The position numbers and the translations under genes are program-made. A stretch of DNA of 64,000 nt from Xylanimonas oleitrophica (GTDB lineage: Bacteria; Actinomycetota; Actinomycetes; Actinomycetales; Cellulomonadaceae), in NCBI RefSeq assembly GCF_003244315.1, contig NZ_QKWH01000012.1:45765-109764 (forward strand). The letters run 5' to 3'. This document shows, in pieces, positions 26,787 through 36,155 of this stretch (the stretch's first letter is position 1; each line of letters begins with the position of its first letter). The notes below the pieces were generated by a model. The model was not told the origin of the DNA, searched no databases, and saw only the letters and a program-made list of their open reading frames with translations.

Positions 26787-28565
26787 GTGCGGCACGACCA
26801 GCAGGGGGCAGACGCCCAGACCGGGCACGAGCAGGGCGCTGCGGTGCCCGTGCGTGCCAGCACGCCCGACGCCGTCCCGGCCGACCCCGCTCCGCCGCTG
26901 CGGCCGGACGGCAGCGAGGCGACCGACGGCGCCGGCCCCGCACCGAGCGAGGTCGACGTGCTGCTGGAGGCGGTGCTCGCCGTCGGGCGCGGCCTGGAGC
27001 TGGAGACCACGCTGCAGCGCCTGGTGCAGGCCGCGGCAGACCTGGCCGGGGCGCGCTACGCCGCGCTCGGCATCCTGGACGCCGCAGGCCGGATCGGCCA
27101 GTTCCTGACCGTCGGCATGTCGCCCCACGAGGTGCGGGCGATCGGGCACTACCCCACCGGGCACGGCATCCTCGGCGAGCTCATCCGCCACCCGGCACCG
27201 CTGCGCCTGAGCGACCTGGCACGCGACCCGCGCTCGGCGGGCATCCCTGCCGGCCACCCGCCCATGCACACGTTCCTCGGGGTGCCGCTGCGCGTCCACG
27301 GCACCCCGTTCGGCAACCTGTACCTCACCGAGAAGCGCGACGGCGGGGACTTCACCGCCGAGGACCAGCGGCGCATCGAGGCGCTCGCGGCGGCGGCGAG
27401 CGTCGCCGTCGAGAACGCGCGCCTGTACGACGACGCCCGGCTGCGGGAGCGGTGGGCCGTGGCGAGCGAGGAGATCTCGCGCCGCCTGCTGGCCGGGGAC
27501 GCCCCCGACGAGGTGCTGGGGCTGGTCGCCGCCCACGCCACGCACGTGGCGGGGGCCGACGTCGCGACGATCGTGGTGCCGGACGGCGACGGCCTGGTGG
27601 TGCGCGCGGCGTTCGGCTCCGACGCCGGCGGCCTGGTCGGCGCGACGGTGCCCGACGAGAGCGCCTACGCCACCGAGGTGTACGAGTCGGGGCAGCCGAT
27701 CGTCACCGTGGACGCCGCGAGAGACCCGCGCGGGGCGACGGCGTTCGGCGGGCGCCTGCGCGTGGGCCCGCTCGCCGCGCTGCCGCTGGGCGAGCCGGGC
27801 CGCACCCGTGGCGTGCTGTCCGTGGGCCGGCGCGACGGCGCCCTGGCGTTCCCGGAGGTGGTGGTCGACGCGCTGCGCGGCTTCGCCTCCCAGGCGGCCG
27901 TGGCGCTCGAGCTGGCGGAGCGGCGTCGTGACGCCGAGCGCCTCGCCGTCGTGCGCGACCGGGACCGCATCGCCCGCGACCTGCACGACCTCGCGATCCA
28001 GCGCCTCTACGCCACCGGTCTGGGCCTGCAGGGTGTGGCCCGGCGCCTGGAGCGCCGGGACGCCGCCGAGGAGGCGGGGCGCGTCGCCTCCGCCGTCGAC
28101 GACGTCGACGAGACGATCAGCCTCATCCGCACCACCATCCGGGGCCTGCAGCCCCCGGCCGACGACGCCCGCCGTGTGGGCGTGCGCTCCCGTGTCATCG
28201 CGGAGGTGGAGGCCGCCACCCGCACGCTCGGCTTCCCACCGGCCCTGCGCTTCGAGGGCGCCGTGGACGCCCTGGTGCCGCCCGGCACGGCCGACCACCT
28301 GGTCGCCGTGGTGCGCGAGAGCCTGTCCAACGTGGCCCGCCACGCCCGCGCCCGCGGGGTCGACGTGGTGCTCACCGCCACGGACGACGTCGTCCTCTCC
28401 GTCGCCGACGACGGTGTGGGGATGCCGGGGGACGTCACCCTCAGCGGGCTGGCGAACCTGCGCCGCCGCGCCGACGAGCTCGGCGGGACCCTCACCGTGG
28501 GCCCGTGCCCTGGCGGCGTGGGCACGCTCGTGCGGTGGCAGGTGCCGCTCGTGAGCCCGGCCTAG
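26787..28565 (+). CDS. GAF-domain sensor histidine kinase, DevS/DosT-like
   Basis: 592 residues from GTG 26787 with GGACGGAGG upstream. Two GAF domains (~70-210 and ~225-385) precede a HisKA_3 dimerisation helix with [12 protein letters not shown] and a HATPase domain (S-L-S-N-V-A-R-H-A, then D-D-G-V-G-M). The first GAF carries [12 protein letters not shown] and F-G-N-L-Y-L-T-E-K, the signature region of mycobacterial DevS/DosT, whose first GAF binds heme to sense O2, NO or CO. Heme binding here is inferred, not shown. It is convergent with its likely regulator, stops overlapping by 4 bp. Confidence 0.92.
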   Translation: MRHDQQGADAQTGHEQGAAVPVRASTPDAVPADPAPPLRPDGSEATDGAGPAPSEVDVLLEAVLAVGRGLELETTLQRLVQAAADLAGARYAALGILDAAGRIGQFLTVGMSPHEVRAIGHYPTGHGILGELIRHPAPLRLSDLARDPRSAGIPAGHPPMHTFLGVPLRVHGTPFGNLYLTEKRDGGDFTAEDQRRIEALAAAASVAVENARLYDDARLRERWAVASEEISRRLLAGDAPDEVLGLVAAHATHVAGADVATIVVPDGDGLVVRAAFGSDAGGLVGATVPDESAYATEVYESGQPIVTVDAARDPRGATAFGGRLRVGPLAALPLGEPGRTRGVLSVGRRDGALAFPEVVVDALRGFASQAAVALELAERRRDAERLAVVRDRDRIARDLHDLAIQRLYATGLGLQGVARRLERRDAAEEAGRVASAVDDVDETISLIRTTIRGLQPPADDARRVGVRSRVIAEVEAATRTLGFPPALRFEGAVDALVPPGTADHLVAVVRESLSNVARHARARGVDVVLTATDDVVLSVADDGVGMPGDVTLSGLANLRRRADELGGTLTVGPCPGGVGTLVRWQVPLVSPA

Positions 28566-29224
28566 CGCGAGGGGCGCGTCGAGGAGCCGTTCTGCTCCAG
28601 CCGGGTCGCCAGCACCGCGGCCTGCACCCGCCGCTCGAGCCCCAGCTTCGACAGCAGGCTCGAGACGTAGTTCTTCACCGTCTTCTCGGCGAGGAACAGC
28701 TCCGCGCCGATCTGCCGGTTCGTCATCCCCTGCCCGATCAGCGCCAGGATCTTCTGCTCCTGCTGCGTCAGCTCGGCCAGCGGGTCCTCCTGCTGGGCCT
28801 GCATCCGCATCCGGGCCATGACGTGCTCCGCGGCGCGCGGGTCCAGGGTCGAGCCGCCGGAGGCCACGGTACGGATCGCCTCGACCAGGTCGGTGCCGCG
28901 CACCTGCTTGAGCACGTAGCCCGCCGCCCCGGCCAGGATCGCGTCGAACAGCGCCTCGTCGTCGTCGAACGAGGTCAGCATCAGGCAGGCCACGTCCATG
29001 CGCGCCTTGAGGTCGCGGCAGACGCTCACGCCGTCGCCGTCGGGCAGGCGCACGTCCAGCACGACGACGTCGGGGGCCAGCGCGGGCACGCGGGCGAGGG
29101 CCTCGGTGGCGGTCCCCGCCTCGCCGACCACCTCGAGGTCGGGCTCGGCGTCCAGGAGGTCGGCGACCCCCCGCCGGACCACCTCGTGGTCGTCGACCAG
29201 GAACACGCGCACGGTGGTCGTCAT
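28562..29224 (-). CDS. DevR/NarL-type response regulator
   Basis: 220 residues from ATG 29224; a TAGCGT box 7 nt before this codon favours it over the ATG at 29257. Receiver pocket F-L-V-D-D-H-E and [10 protein letters not shown], conserved K in L-K-Q-V, then a LuxR helix-turn-helix with [12 protein letters not shown] and [13 protein letters not shown]. These are the DevR/DosR-type features. Its partner is the facing GAF kinase; stop codons overlap, which may couple the two by antisense transcription. Confidence 0.93.
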   Translation of the reverse strand: MTTTVRVFLVDDHEVVRRGVADLLDAEPDLEVVGEAGTATEALARVPALAPDVVVLDVRLPDGDGVSVCRDLKARMDVACLMLTSFDDDEALFDAILAGAAGYVLKQVRGTDLVEAIRTVASGGSTLDPRAAEHVMARMRMQAQQEDPLAELTQQEQKILALIGQGMTNRQIGAELFLAEKTVKNYVSSLLSKLGLERRVQAAVLATRLEQNGSSTRPSR

Positions 29225-29231
29225 GGTGCCC

Positions 29232-29237
29232 ACGCTA
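29232..29237 (-). promoter_or_regulatory. -10 box of devR-like gene
   Basis: TAGCGT, 7 nt before ATG 29224; leaderless transcript predicted. Confidence 0.45.
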
Positions 29238-29269
29238 GCCTCCGTCGTCGTCGTCACGCCGCAGCCGCC

Positions 29270-29806
29270 TCAGCGCAGCCAGCGGTTCTTGCGGACCAGC
29301 TCCGTGGAACCCCACCAGCGGCCCAGGCCCCACACGTCGCCCGCGCCGGCCCACGCGAGGCCGACGACGGCGGCGGCGCTGATCAGGTGGTCGTCCACGA
29401 AGGGGTTGGTGGCCACGGGCAGCGCGGCGCCCCACATCATCACCAGCAGCAGGGCGGCGCACACGCCCGCCACCCGCATCCCGATGCCGAGCGCGAGCGC
29501 CGTGCCGATGCCGAGCAGGCCGAGCATGAACAGCACGTCGACGAACCCGTTGCCGGCGAGCCCGTTGTAGAAGCCGCGCAGCGGGCCCTCGACACCGCCG
29601 AGGAACCCCGACGTCGGCGAGCCGCCGTTGATCCACGAGCGCTCGGACGGCGTGGACCGCCCGAGGCCGAACGTCTTGTCGAAGAACGCCCACAGGAACT
29701 GGAAGGCGAGGAGCAGCCGCAGCACCGTGAACGCGTACCGGGCCACGGGCGGCAGGGTGGTGGCGGTGGGGAGAGCGCCCCGCTGGCGCTCGGTCACTGC
29801 ACTCAT
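29270..29806 (-). CDS. DoxX-family membrane protein
   Basis: 178 residues with four hydrophobic helices. L-R-L-L-L-A-F-Q-F-L-W-A-F-F-D-K-T-F in the first and a conserved polar loop with S-W-I-N-G-G-S-P-T-S-G-F-L recall the DoxX/DoxD group, which includes thiosulfate:quinone oxidoreductase large-subunit homologues. Helices two to four contain G-L-L-G-I-G-T-A-L-A-L-G-I-G-M and H-L-I-S-A-A-A-V-V-G-L-A. Start ATG 29806 has CGGAGG upstream. Enzymatic activity cannot be claimed. It sits behind the DevR-like gene and may belong to the same stress response. Confidence 0.8.
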   Translation of the reverse strand: MSAVTERQRGALPTATTLPPVARYAFTVLRLLLAFQFLWAFFDKTFGLGRSTPSERSWINGGSPTSGFLGGVEGPLRGFYNGLAGNGFVDVLFMLGLLGIGTALALGIGMRVAGVCAALLLVMMWGAALPVATNPFVDDHLISAAAVVGLAWAGAGDVWGLGRWWGSTELVRKNRWLR

Positions 29807-29897
29807 GGCGACCTCCGTCGGTCGGGCCGGGAACCTCCCGGCGTCACCACCAGCGTCACCGCCCACGCGGTAGGCGCGGCAGGGGGAAGGGTCCTCG

Positions 29898-29923
29898 ACG
29901 AGGGGGCCTTTCGGCCCCCTCGT
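29898..29923 (-). terminator. Terminator after dipeptidase gene
   Basis: ACGAGGGGGCC pairs with GGCCCCCTCGT across TTTC, 28 bp beyond the dipeptidase stop. Confidence 0.85.
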
Positions 29924-29950
29924 GACGGTGCGTCGGCGAGGGGCGTTCCC

Positions 29951-31144
29951 TCAGGCGTCCAGGTCCTCGATGCGCGCGGTGCTGGGGCCCCGCTCCGACC
30001 GCAGGCGGGCCGCCACGGCCTCCGCCTCGCGCAGCACCCGCAGCACGTTCCCGCTCGTCAGCCGGCCCAGGTCCTCGTCGGACCAGCCGCGCTCGGCGAG
30101 CGCCGCCAGCAGCGCCGGGTACCCGGAGACGTCGGCCAGCTCGGGCGCGAACCCGTCCGCGCCGTCGTAGTCCCCACCGAGGCCCACGTGCTCGACGCCG
30201 GCCACGTCCCGCACGTGCTCCACGTGCGCGACGACGTCGTCCAGCGTGGTGGGCGGCACCGGGTGCTCCTCGCGCCACTGCGCGCTGAACCGCGCGAACG
30301 CCGCGTAGCTCGCCGGGTCGATGCCCCGCGCCCGCGCCGCCTCGGCCGCGCCGGCCCGCCACGCAGCCACCTCGGGGGTCACGAAGCTCGGGACGAACGT
30401 CACCATGCACACCCCACCGTTGCCGGCCAGGCGGGTCAGGACGTCGTCCGGCACGTTCCGCGGCACGTCGCACACCGCCCGCGCCGAGCTGTGGGAGAAG
30501 ATCACCGGGGCCTCGGTCACGTCCAGGGCCGCGTGCATGGTGCCCTGCGAGACGTGCGAGAGGTCCACCAGCATGCCGAGCCGGTTCATCTCCCGGACCA
30601 CCTCGCCACCGAACCGTGACAGCCCGCCGTGCGCGGAGCGGGCGTCCGTGGCCGAGTCGGCCCACGGGTTGTCGTGGTTGTGGGTCAGGGTCATGTACCG
30701 CACGCCCAGCGCGTACAGCATCCGCAGCACACCCAGCGACGAGTCGATCGACTGACCGCCCTCCGCGCCCATCAGGCTCGCGACCCGACCGCCCGCCCAG
30801 GCTGCCTCCACGTCGTCCGCCGTCAGCGCCAGCGCGAACGTCTCGGGCCACGTCTCCACCATGCGGCGCACGGCGTCCACCTGCTCGAGCGTCTGCGTCA
30901 CCGCCTCGCTGCCCGGCAGGTCCGAGGGCACGTAGACGGACCAGAACTGGGCGCCCACACCGCCGGCGCGCAGCCGCGGCACGTCGGTGTGGGTGCGGCC
31001 CGCCGTGCCCGCCGCGAGGTCCAGCGCGGACCAGTCGTAGCCCACCTGCTCGCGGGCCTCCCACGGCAGGTCGTTGTGCCCGTCCCAGACGGGGTGCCTC
31101 TCCAGGAGCTGGGCGATGCGTGCGGCGGTGTCCGGGGAGGTCAT
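29951..31144 (-). CDS. Membrane dipeptidase, peptidase family M19
   Basis: 397 residues. A dinuclear zinc dipeptidase of the renal-dipeptidase family. Metal ligands: the H-N-D motif in [10 protein letters not shown], Glu in M-G-A-E-G-G, His in F-S-H-S-S-A-R, and a later [19 protein letters not shown] and V-D-L-S-H-V-S are family signatures. There is no signal peptide, so cytoplasmic action on dipeptides is likely. Start ATG 31144 with TACGGT 6 nt upstream, implying a leaderless message. Confidence 0.94.
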   Translation of the reverse strand: MTSPDTAARIAQLLERHPVWDGHNDLPWEAREQVGYDWSALDLAAGTAGRTHTDVPRLRAGGVGAQFWSVYVPSDLPGSEAVTQTLEQVDAVRRMVETWPETFALALTADDVEAAWAGGRVASLMGAEGGQSIDSSLGVLRMLYALGVRYMTLTHNHDNPWADSATDARSAHGGLSRFGGEVVREMNRLGMLVDLSHVSQGTMHAALDVTEAPVIFSHSSARAVCDVPRNVPDDVLTRLAGNGGVCMVTFVPSFVTPEVAAWRAGAAEAARARGIDPASYAAFARFSAQWREEHPVPPTTLDDVVAHVEHVRDVAGVEHVGLGGDYDGADGFAPELADVSGYPALLAALAERGWSDEDLGRLTSGNVLRVLREAEAVAARLRSERGPSTARIEDLDA

Positions 31145-31150
31145 GCCGGC

Positions 31151-31156
31151 ACCGTA
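31151..31156 (-). promoter_or_regulatory. -10 box of leaderless dipeptidase gene
   Basis: TACGGT, 6 nt before ATG 31144. Confidence 0.5.
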
Positions 31157-31180
31157 CCGCCCCGGGCCCGGCGGGCCGGC

Positions 31181-31543
31181 TCAGTCGCGCCGGGCCCCGC
31201 GCAGCCGGTCGATCTCGCGCCGCTCGCGCTTGGTGGGACGGCCCGCCCCCCGGTCGCGGATGCCGACGGCGAGCCGCTCCTCCCGGGGCGGCACCGGTGG
31301 GCTGTGGTCGACGTACGCCTTGACCGCCAACGGCGCGCCCACCCGCTTGGGCAGCAGCTCGACCACCTCGACGTCACGCTCGCGCAGCGGGTCCCGCCAC
31401 GTCACCCGGTCCCCTGGCTTCACGCTCGCCGACGCCTTGGCCGGGTAGCCGTTGACGCGCACCCGCCCGGCGCGCAGCAACGTGGCAGCGGCGGACCTGC
31501 TCTTGAAGAGCCGCACCGCCCACAGCCACACGTCCACCCGCAT
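31181..31543 (-). CDS. S4-domain RNA-binding protein, Hsp15/RqcP-like
   Basis: 120 residues. The S4 domain occupies 1-70 (V-D-V-W-L-W-A-V-R-L-F-K-S-R-S-A-A, G-R-V-R-V-N-G) followed by a basic C-terminal tail (G-R-P-T-K-R-E-R-R-E-I-D-R-L). Members bind stalled 50S subunits carrying peptidyl-tRNA in ribosome quality control. ATG start with TAGGGT 6 nt upstream, whose -35 region would fall inside the preceding terminator hairpin. Confidence 0.9.
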   Translation of the reverse strand: MRVDVWLWAVRLFKSRSAAATLLRAGRVRVNGYPAKASASVKPGDRVTWRDPLRERDVEVVELLPKRVGAPLAVKAYVDHSPPVPPREERLAVGIRDRGAGRPTKRERREIDRLRGARRD

Positions 31544-31549
31544 CCCGTC

Positions 31550-31555
31550 ACCCTA
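31550..31555 (-). promoter_or_regulatory. -10 box of leaderless S4-domain gene
   Basis: TAGGGT, 6 nt before ATG 31543. Confidence 0.5.
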
Positions 31556-31560
31556 ACGGC

Positions 31561-31603
31561 GACGAGGCCCGGCACCGGAGCGGTTCCGGTGCCGGGCCTC
31601 GTC
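31561..31603 (-). terminator. Terminator after beta-glucosidase gene, 19-bp stem
   Basis: GACGAGGCCCGGCACCGGA pairs perfectly with its complement at 31585-31603 around a 5-nt loop, 23 bp after the GH3 stop. Confidence 0.88.
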
Positions 31604-31625
31604 GGCAGGTGTCAGGGCCGTGGCG

Positions 31626-34088
31626 TCAGGAGACGGTGACCTCGACCCAGCGGGCGTCCTCGCGGCTCACCTCGTGCACCGGGCCGGTGATCTCCAGCGC
31701 CGAGCGGTCCGTGGCCGTGCCGGGGATCTCGATCTTCTCGACGGCCTTCTCGTTGGTGATCGCGCCACCCGTGGTCTCCTCGGTCCGCGCAGCGGCCGAC
31801 GAGGCGGTGGCGTGGGAGCCCACCCACACCTCGACGTCGCCCGGCTCCACGATCTTGACCATGCGACGGTCGCTGAACGCGAGGCGCGTGGTCGGCACCG
31901 TGAAGGCCACCTGCCGGGACTCACCCGGCTCGAGCGTGACACGGGCGTAGCCGAGCAGCTGGACCACCGGGCGGGCGACCGAGCCGTGCAGGTCGCGGCC
32001 GTAGAGCTGCACCACGTCCGTGCCGGCCACGTCACCCGTGTTGGTCACCGTGACGACGGCGGTGAAGGTGCCGCCAGCCCGCACGGCACCGTCCACCAGC
32101 AGGTCCGAGTACTCGAACGAGGTGTACGAGAGACCGAACCCGAAGGGCCGCAGCGGCGTCGAGTCCGTGCTCGTGACGTCGGACGGCCCACCCAGGATCG
32201 GGTGCAGGTAGGAGTACGGCTGCGACCCGGTCGAGCGGGGCAGCGACACGGGCAGGCGGCCCGACGGGTTGACCCGGCCCGTGATGACGTCGGCGAGCGC
32301 GAGGCCGCCGCCCTCACCGGGGAAGAACGCCTGGAGCACGGCGCCGGGCTTGGGGCCCTGCCCGTCCAGCGCCCAGTTGATCGCGTAGGGCCGGCCGGTG
32401 AGCAGCACCATGACCACGGGCTTGCCGGTGGCGAGCACCGCCTCCACGAGCTGGCGCTGGACGCCGGGCAGCTCGAGCGACTCGGAGTCGTTACCCTCGC
32501 CCACGGTGCCGCGACCGAACAGACCGGCCTGGTCGCCCACCACGACGACGGCGACGTCGGCCGACGCGGCAGCGGCCACCGCGGCGTCGAACCCGGAGGT
32601 GTCGCCGCCCTCGACGGCACAGCCCTCGGCGTAGACCAGCTCCGGCTGGGGCAGCCCTGCCTCGCCGAAGGCCGTGCCCAGGGCCTCGTGGAGGGTGGGG
32701 ATGGCGAACCCGAGCTCGTGGTCCGGGTAGTGGGCCAGCACGTGGTTGGCGAACGAGTAGCAGCCCTGCAGCGCCTCGGCCCGGTGGGCGTTGGGGCCGA
32801 TGACGGCGACCCGGCCCGGCTTGTCCTGCCAGGCACCGAGGGGCAGCACGCCGTCGTTGCTCAGCAGCACGACCGACTCCTCGGCCAGGCGGCGCGCGAG
32901 CTCCTGGTGGCGGGGGGAGTCGAGGTCGATCGTGGCGGGCGGCTCGTCCTCGAACGCGTCCGCGTCCAGCAGGCCGAGCTCTTCCTTCTGGCGCAGGGCG
33001 CGCAGCACGGCACGGTCCACGTAGGCCTCGTCGAGCTCGCCCGCACGCACCTTCTCCGCGAGCGGCGCGAGGTAGGCGTCACCGGTGGGCAGCTCGACGT
33101 CGATGCCCGCGGTCAGCGCGAGCGCCGCGGCCTCGCCGCGGTCCCTGGCGACGGCGTGCATCACCTCGAGGAACGCGACGGCGAAGTAGTCGGCGACGAC
33201 CACGCCGTCGAACCCGAGCTTCTCGCGCAGGATCTCCGTCAGGTACTCGACGCTGGACGCCATGGGCACGCCGTCGAGGTCGGTGTAGGAGTTCATGACC
33301 GACTTCACGCCGCCGTCGAGGATGGCCATCTCGAACGGCGGCAGGAACACGTCGGCGATCTCGCGGGGGCCCGCGTACACCGGGGCGTGGTTGCGGCCGG
33401 CACGCGAGCCGGAGTAGCCGACGAAGTGCTTGAGCGTGGCGTGCACGCCGGCGTCCTGCAGGCCCCGCACGTACGAGGTGCCGACGGTGCCGACCAGGTA
33501 CGGGTCCTCGCCGATGCACTCGTCGACACGGCCCCAGCGCGGGTCGCGGACGACGTCCATGACGGGGGCGAGGCCCTGGTGCACGCCCAGCGCCTTCATC
33601 GACTCGCCGATCACGTGGCCGGCCTCGTAGACCAGCTCGGGGTCGAACGAGGCACCCCAGGCCAGCGGCGTCGGGAAGGTCGCGGCCTTCCACGCGGCCA
33701 GGCCGGTGAGGCACTCCTCGTGCACCAGGGCGGGGATCCCCAGGCGGGTCTCGGTCTTCAGGCGGCGCTGCTCGGCCCACAGCCACGCGGCGCGCTCGGC
33801 CGGGTCCACCGGCCGGGTGCCGTACACGCGGGTGTAGTGGCCGATCCCGTCCTTGGTGATCTCGGCCAGGGGGGTCCCCGCGTTCTCCGCGGCCATCTCG
33901 CCCTGCATCGGGGCGACGACGTTGCCACCCTGGTCGAGCCAGTAGCCCACGATCTGGGCGAGCTTCTCCTCGAGCGTCATCTGCGCGTGCAGGGCTCGCA
34001 CGCGCTCCGACACCTCGGGCATCGCCGGGACACCGGCGGGAGTGCCAGCAGAGGCGCTGGCGGGGGGCTGGGTGGCGACCTCGGTCAC
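31626..34088 (-). CDS. Glycoside hydrolase family 3, beta-glucosidase type
   Basis: 820 residues from GTG 34088, chosen because GAAGGAGATG lies directly upstream. Domains: GH3 N-terminal barrel (~25-350), GH3 C-terminal sandwich (~380-620) and a fibronectin III-like end domain (~690-770). K-H-F-V-G-Y-S is the substrate-binding segment, and G-F-D-G-V-V-V-A-D-Y holds the nucleophile Asp (normally S-D-W/Y, here A-D-Y). There is no signal peptide, so it probably cleaves imported oligosaccharides in the cytoplasm. It lies just downstream of the sugar ABC importer on the same strand but after its own terminator and promoter region. Beta-glucoside or beta-xyloside specificity is undecided. Confidence 0.93.
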   Translation of the reverse strand: MTEVATQPPASASAGTPAGVPAMPEVSERVRALHAQMTLEEKLAQIVGYWLDQGGNVVAPMQGEMAAENAGTPLAEITKDGIGHYTRVYGTRPVDPAERAAWLWAEQRRLKTETRLGIPALVHEECLTGLAAWKAATFPTPLAWGASFDPELVYEAGHVIGESMKALGVHQGLAPVMDVVRDPRWGRVDECIGEDPYLVGTVGTSYVRGLQDAGVHATLKHFVGYSGSRAGRNHAPVYAGPREIADVFLPPFEMAILDGGVKSVMNSYTDLDGVPMASSVEYLTEILREKLGFDGVVVADYFAVAFLEVMHAVARDRGEAAALALTAGIDVELPTGDAYLAPLAEKVRAGELDEAYVDRAVLRALRQKEELGLLDADAFEDEPPATIDLDSPRHQELARRLAEESVVLLSNDGVLPLGAWQDKPGRVAVIGPNAHRAEALQGCYSFANHVLAHYPDHELGFAIPTLHEALGTAFGEAGLPQPELVYAEGCAVEGGDTSGFDAAVAAAASADVAVVVVGDQAGLFGRGTVGEGNDSESLELPGVQRQLVEAVLATGKPVVMVLLTGRPYAINWALDGQGPKPGAVLQAFFPGEGGGLALADVITGRVNPSGRLPVSLPRSTGSQPYSYLHPILGGPSDVTSTDSTPLRPFGFGLSYTSFEYSDLLVDGAVRAGGTFTAVVTVTNTGDVAGTDVVQLYGRDLHGSVARPVVQLLGYARVTLEPGESRQVAFTVPTTRLAFSDRRMVKIVEPGDVEVWVGSHATASSAAARTEETTGGAITNEKAVEKIEIPGTATDRSALEITGPVHEVSREDARWVEVTVS

Positions 34089-34188
34089 GGTCCATCTCCT
34101 TCGACGTACACGGGGGTCATGGGTGCGGCCCCGTAGCGCGTCCACGCTAGGGGCCGTCAGGGTGCGCGGGGCGCAGACCCGCGGGGGC

Positions 34189-34223
34189 GTGCCCGACGGC
34201 GGTGCGCAACCGCCGTCGGGCAC
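34189..34223 (-). terminator. Terminator after sugar ABC operon
   Basis: GTGCCCGACGGCGGT and its exact complement flank a 5-nt loop, 8 bp past the last permease stop. Confidence 0.87.
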
Positions 34224-34230
34224 CAGGGCG

Positions 34231-35094
34231 TCAGCCCTTCACGGCTCCCTGCAGGCCGTTGACGATGCGCTTCTGCATCGCGAGGAAGAACACCAGGGCG
34301 GGGATCATCGCCAGGGTGGTGAAGGCGAACACGCCCGCGGTGTCGGCGGAGTGCTCCGAGGAGAAGTCCGCCACCCCGAGGGGCAGCGTCTTCATGTCGC
34401 CCCGCAGCAGGAGCAGCGGGAGCAGGTACGCGTTCCACGACCCGACGAACGCCAGCACGCCGACCGTGACCATGCCGGGGCCCGACAGCGGCAGCAGGAT
34501 CCGCCAGAAGAACCCGATGCGGCTCGTGCCGTCGAGCATCGAGGCCTCCTCCAGCTCCTTGGGCAGCGCCATGAGGAACGGCCGGAGGATGACCACCGTC
34601 ATCGGCAGCGCGAACGCGGCCTGCGGCAGCGCCACGCCCCACCAGGTGTTGCCCATCCCGAAGTTCTGCGTGATCAGGATGAACAGCGGGACGATCGCCA
34701 CGGTGGCCGGGAACAGCAGGCCGATGACGAACACCAGGAACAGCGCCTCGCGGCCCTTGAACTGGTACCGGGCCAGCGGGTAGGCCGCCATGATGCCGAA
34801 CACGACCACGACGGCGGTGGTGAGCACCGCGATGATCGTGGAGTTGAGGAAGTACTGCCAGAAGCTCGGGTTCTGCAGCACGTTCGCGTAGTTGCTGAAG
34901 ACCCACGGGCCCGGCAGACCCGCAGGGTCGGCAGCGATCTGCGCGTTGGTGCGGAAGCCGCCGAGGACGCCGTAGAGCACGGGGCCCATCGTGAGGGCGA
35001 CCACGACGAGCGAGATCGCGTAGACGACGATCTTGCTGCCCGTGACCTTGCCGGCCGAGCGCCGGCGGGCGGGCGATGCGGTTGCGGTGCTCAC
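34231..35094 (-). CDS. Sugar ABC transporter permease (MalG/CebG type)
   Basis: 287 residues, six membrane helices. The cytoplasmic EAA loop is visible (E-E-A-S-M-L-D-G-T-S-R-I-G-F-F-W), the site that docks the ATPase. The C-terminal end V-N-G-L-Q-G-A-V-K-G is typical of MalG-class permeases. GTG start overlaps the upstream permease stop by 4 bp. Its partners are the MalF-type permease and the lipoprotein binding protein upstream. Confidence 0.95.
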   Translation of the reverse strand: MSTATASPARRRSAGKVTGSKIVVYAISLVVVALTMGPVLYGVLGGFRTNAQIAADPAGLPGPWVFSNYANVLQNPSFWQYFLNSTIIAVLTTAVVVVFGIMAAYPLARYQFKGREALFLVFVIGLLFPATVAIVPLFILITQNFGMGNTWWGVALPQAAFALPMTVVILRPFLMALPKELEEASMLDGTSRIGFFWRILLPLSGPGMVTVGVLAFVGSWNAYLLPLLLLRGDMKTLPLGVADFSSEHSADTAGVFAFTTLAMIPALVFFLAMQKRIVNGLQGAVKG

Positions 35095-36155
35095 GCGTCG
35101 GCCCCCTTCCGCTTCTTGCGCGCGCCACGGCCGTCGTCCGGCTGGGTGTCACGACGCAGGATGAAGTACTGGTACGCGAGGGCGAGCACGAGCGCGACGA
35201 CGAACAGGATCACCGACGCGGCGCCGGCGATGCCGAAGTTCTGGCGCCTGGTGCCCTCGTTGACGAGGAACGTCGCCATGGTGGTGGTGGCGTTGGCGGG
35301 GCCGCCGCCGGTGAGGATCCACACCATGTCGAAGAGCTGGAGCGAGCCGATCATCGACAGGAAGCCCCAGGTGCGCATCGTGGGGCCGAGCAGCGGGATC
35401 GTGATCTTGCGCTGCACCTGCCACCAGGAGGCGCCGTCGAGGGCGGCGGCCTCGTAGAGGTCCTCCGAGACGCCCTGCAGGCCGGCCAGGAAGAGGATCA
35501 CGGCCAGGCCGAGGTACTTCCAGGTGAGCACGACGAGCACGGTCCACAGCGCCAGGTCCGGGGTGCCCAGGAAGCCCTGCGGCGGACCCTGGATGCCGAG
35601 GGAGGCGAGGATCGTGTCGATCACGCCGTACTGCGGCTGCAGGAGCTGGAACCAGACGACACCCGCGATGACCTCGGCGAGCACGTACGGGACGAAGATG
35701 ATGGTGCGCAGGAGGCCCTGGCCCCACATCTTGCGGTTGAGCAGCAGGGCGATCGCCAGGCCGAGCGGCAGCTGGAGCAGGATCGACCCGACCACGATGA
35801 TCAGGTTGTGCGTGAGCGCGTCGGTGAAGACGTTGTTGTTCAGCACCGACACGTAGTTGCGCAGGCCGACGAAGTCGACCATCGGCCCGAATCCCTTCCA
35901 CCGGTACACCGACATCTGCACGGCGGTGAGGATGGGCAGGATCACGAACAGGAACATCAGCACGAGGGCGGGCGCCACGAAGAACGCGATCTCCGCACGC
36001 TTGCGCCAGGCAGCGGCACCGGTCTTGCGGCGTCCTCCCGGGGCCGAGCCCGCCGGCCGCGCCTGAGAGGCGCGGGCGACGGGCTCTGCCACGGCGGTGG
36101 ACGTCGCAGGCGAGGCGGCCGCAGGAGCGGTCACGTCGTCTGCCACGTCGATCAC
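35091..36155 (-). CDS. Sugar ABC transporter permease (MalF/CebF type)
   Basis: 354 residues: a Pro/Ala-rich cytoplasmic N-terminus of ~50 residues, then six helices beginning with F-F-V-A-P-A-L-V-L-M-F-L-F. The EAA motif reads Y-E-A-A-A-L-D-G-A-S-W-W-Q. GTG start overlaps the binding-protein stop by GTGA. The basic tail G-A-R-K-K-R-K-G lies in the cytoplasm. Confidence 0.95.
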   Translation of the reverse strand: MIDVADDVTAPAAASPATSTAVAEPVARASQARPAGSAPGGRRKTGAAAWRKRAEIAFFVAPALVLMFLFVILPILTAVQMSVYRWKGFGPMVDFVGLRNYVSVLNNNVFTDALTHNLIIVVGSILLQLPLGLAIALLLNRKMWGQGLLRTIIFVPYVLAEVIAGVVWFQLLQPQYGVIDTILASLGIQGPPQGFLGTPDLALWTVLVVLTWKYLGLAVILFLAGLQGVSEDLYEAAALDGASWWQVQRKITIPLLGPTMRTWGFLSMIGSLQLFDMVWILTGGGPANATTTMATFLVNEGTRRQNFGIAGAASVILFVVALVLALAYQYFILRRDTQPDDGRGARKKRKGADA

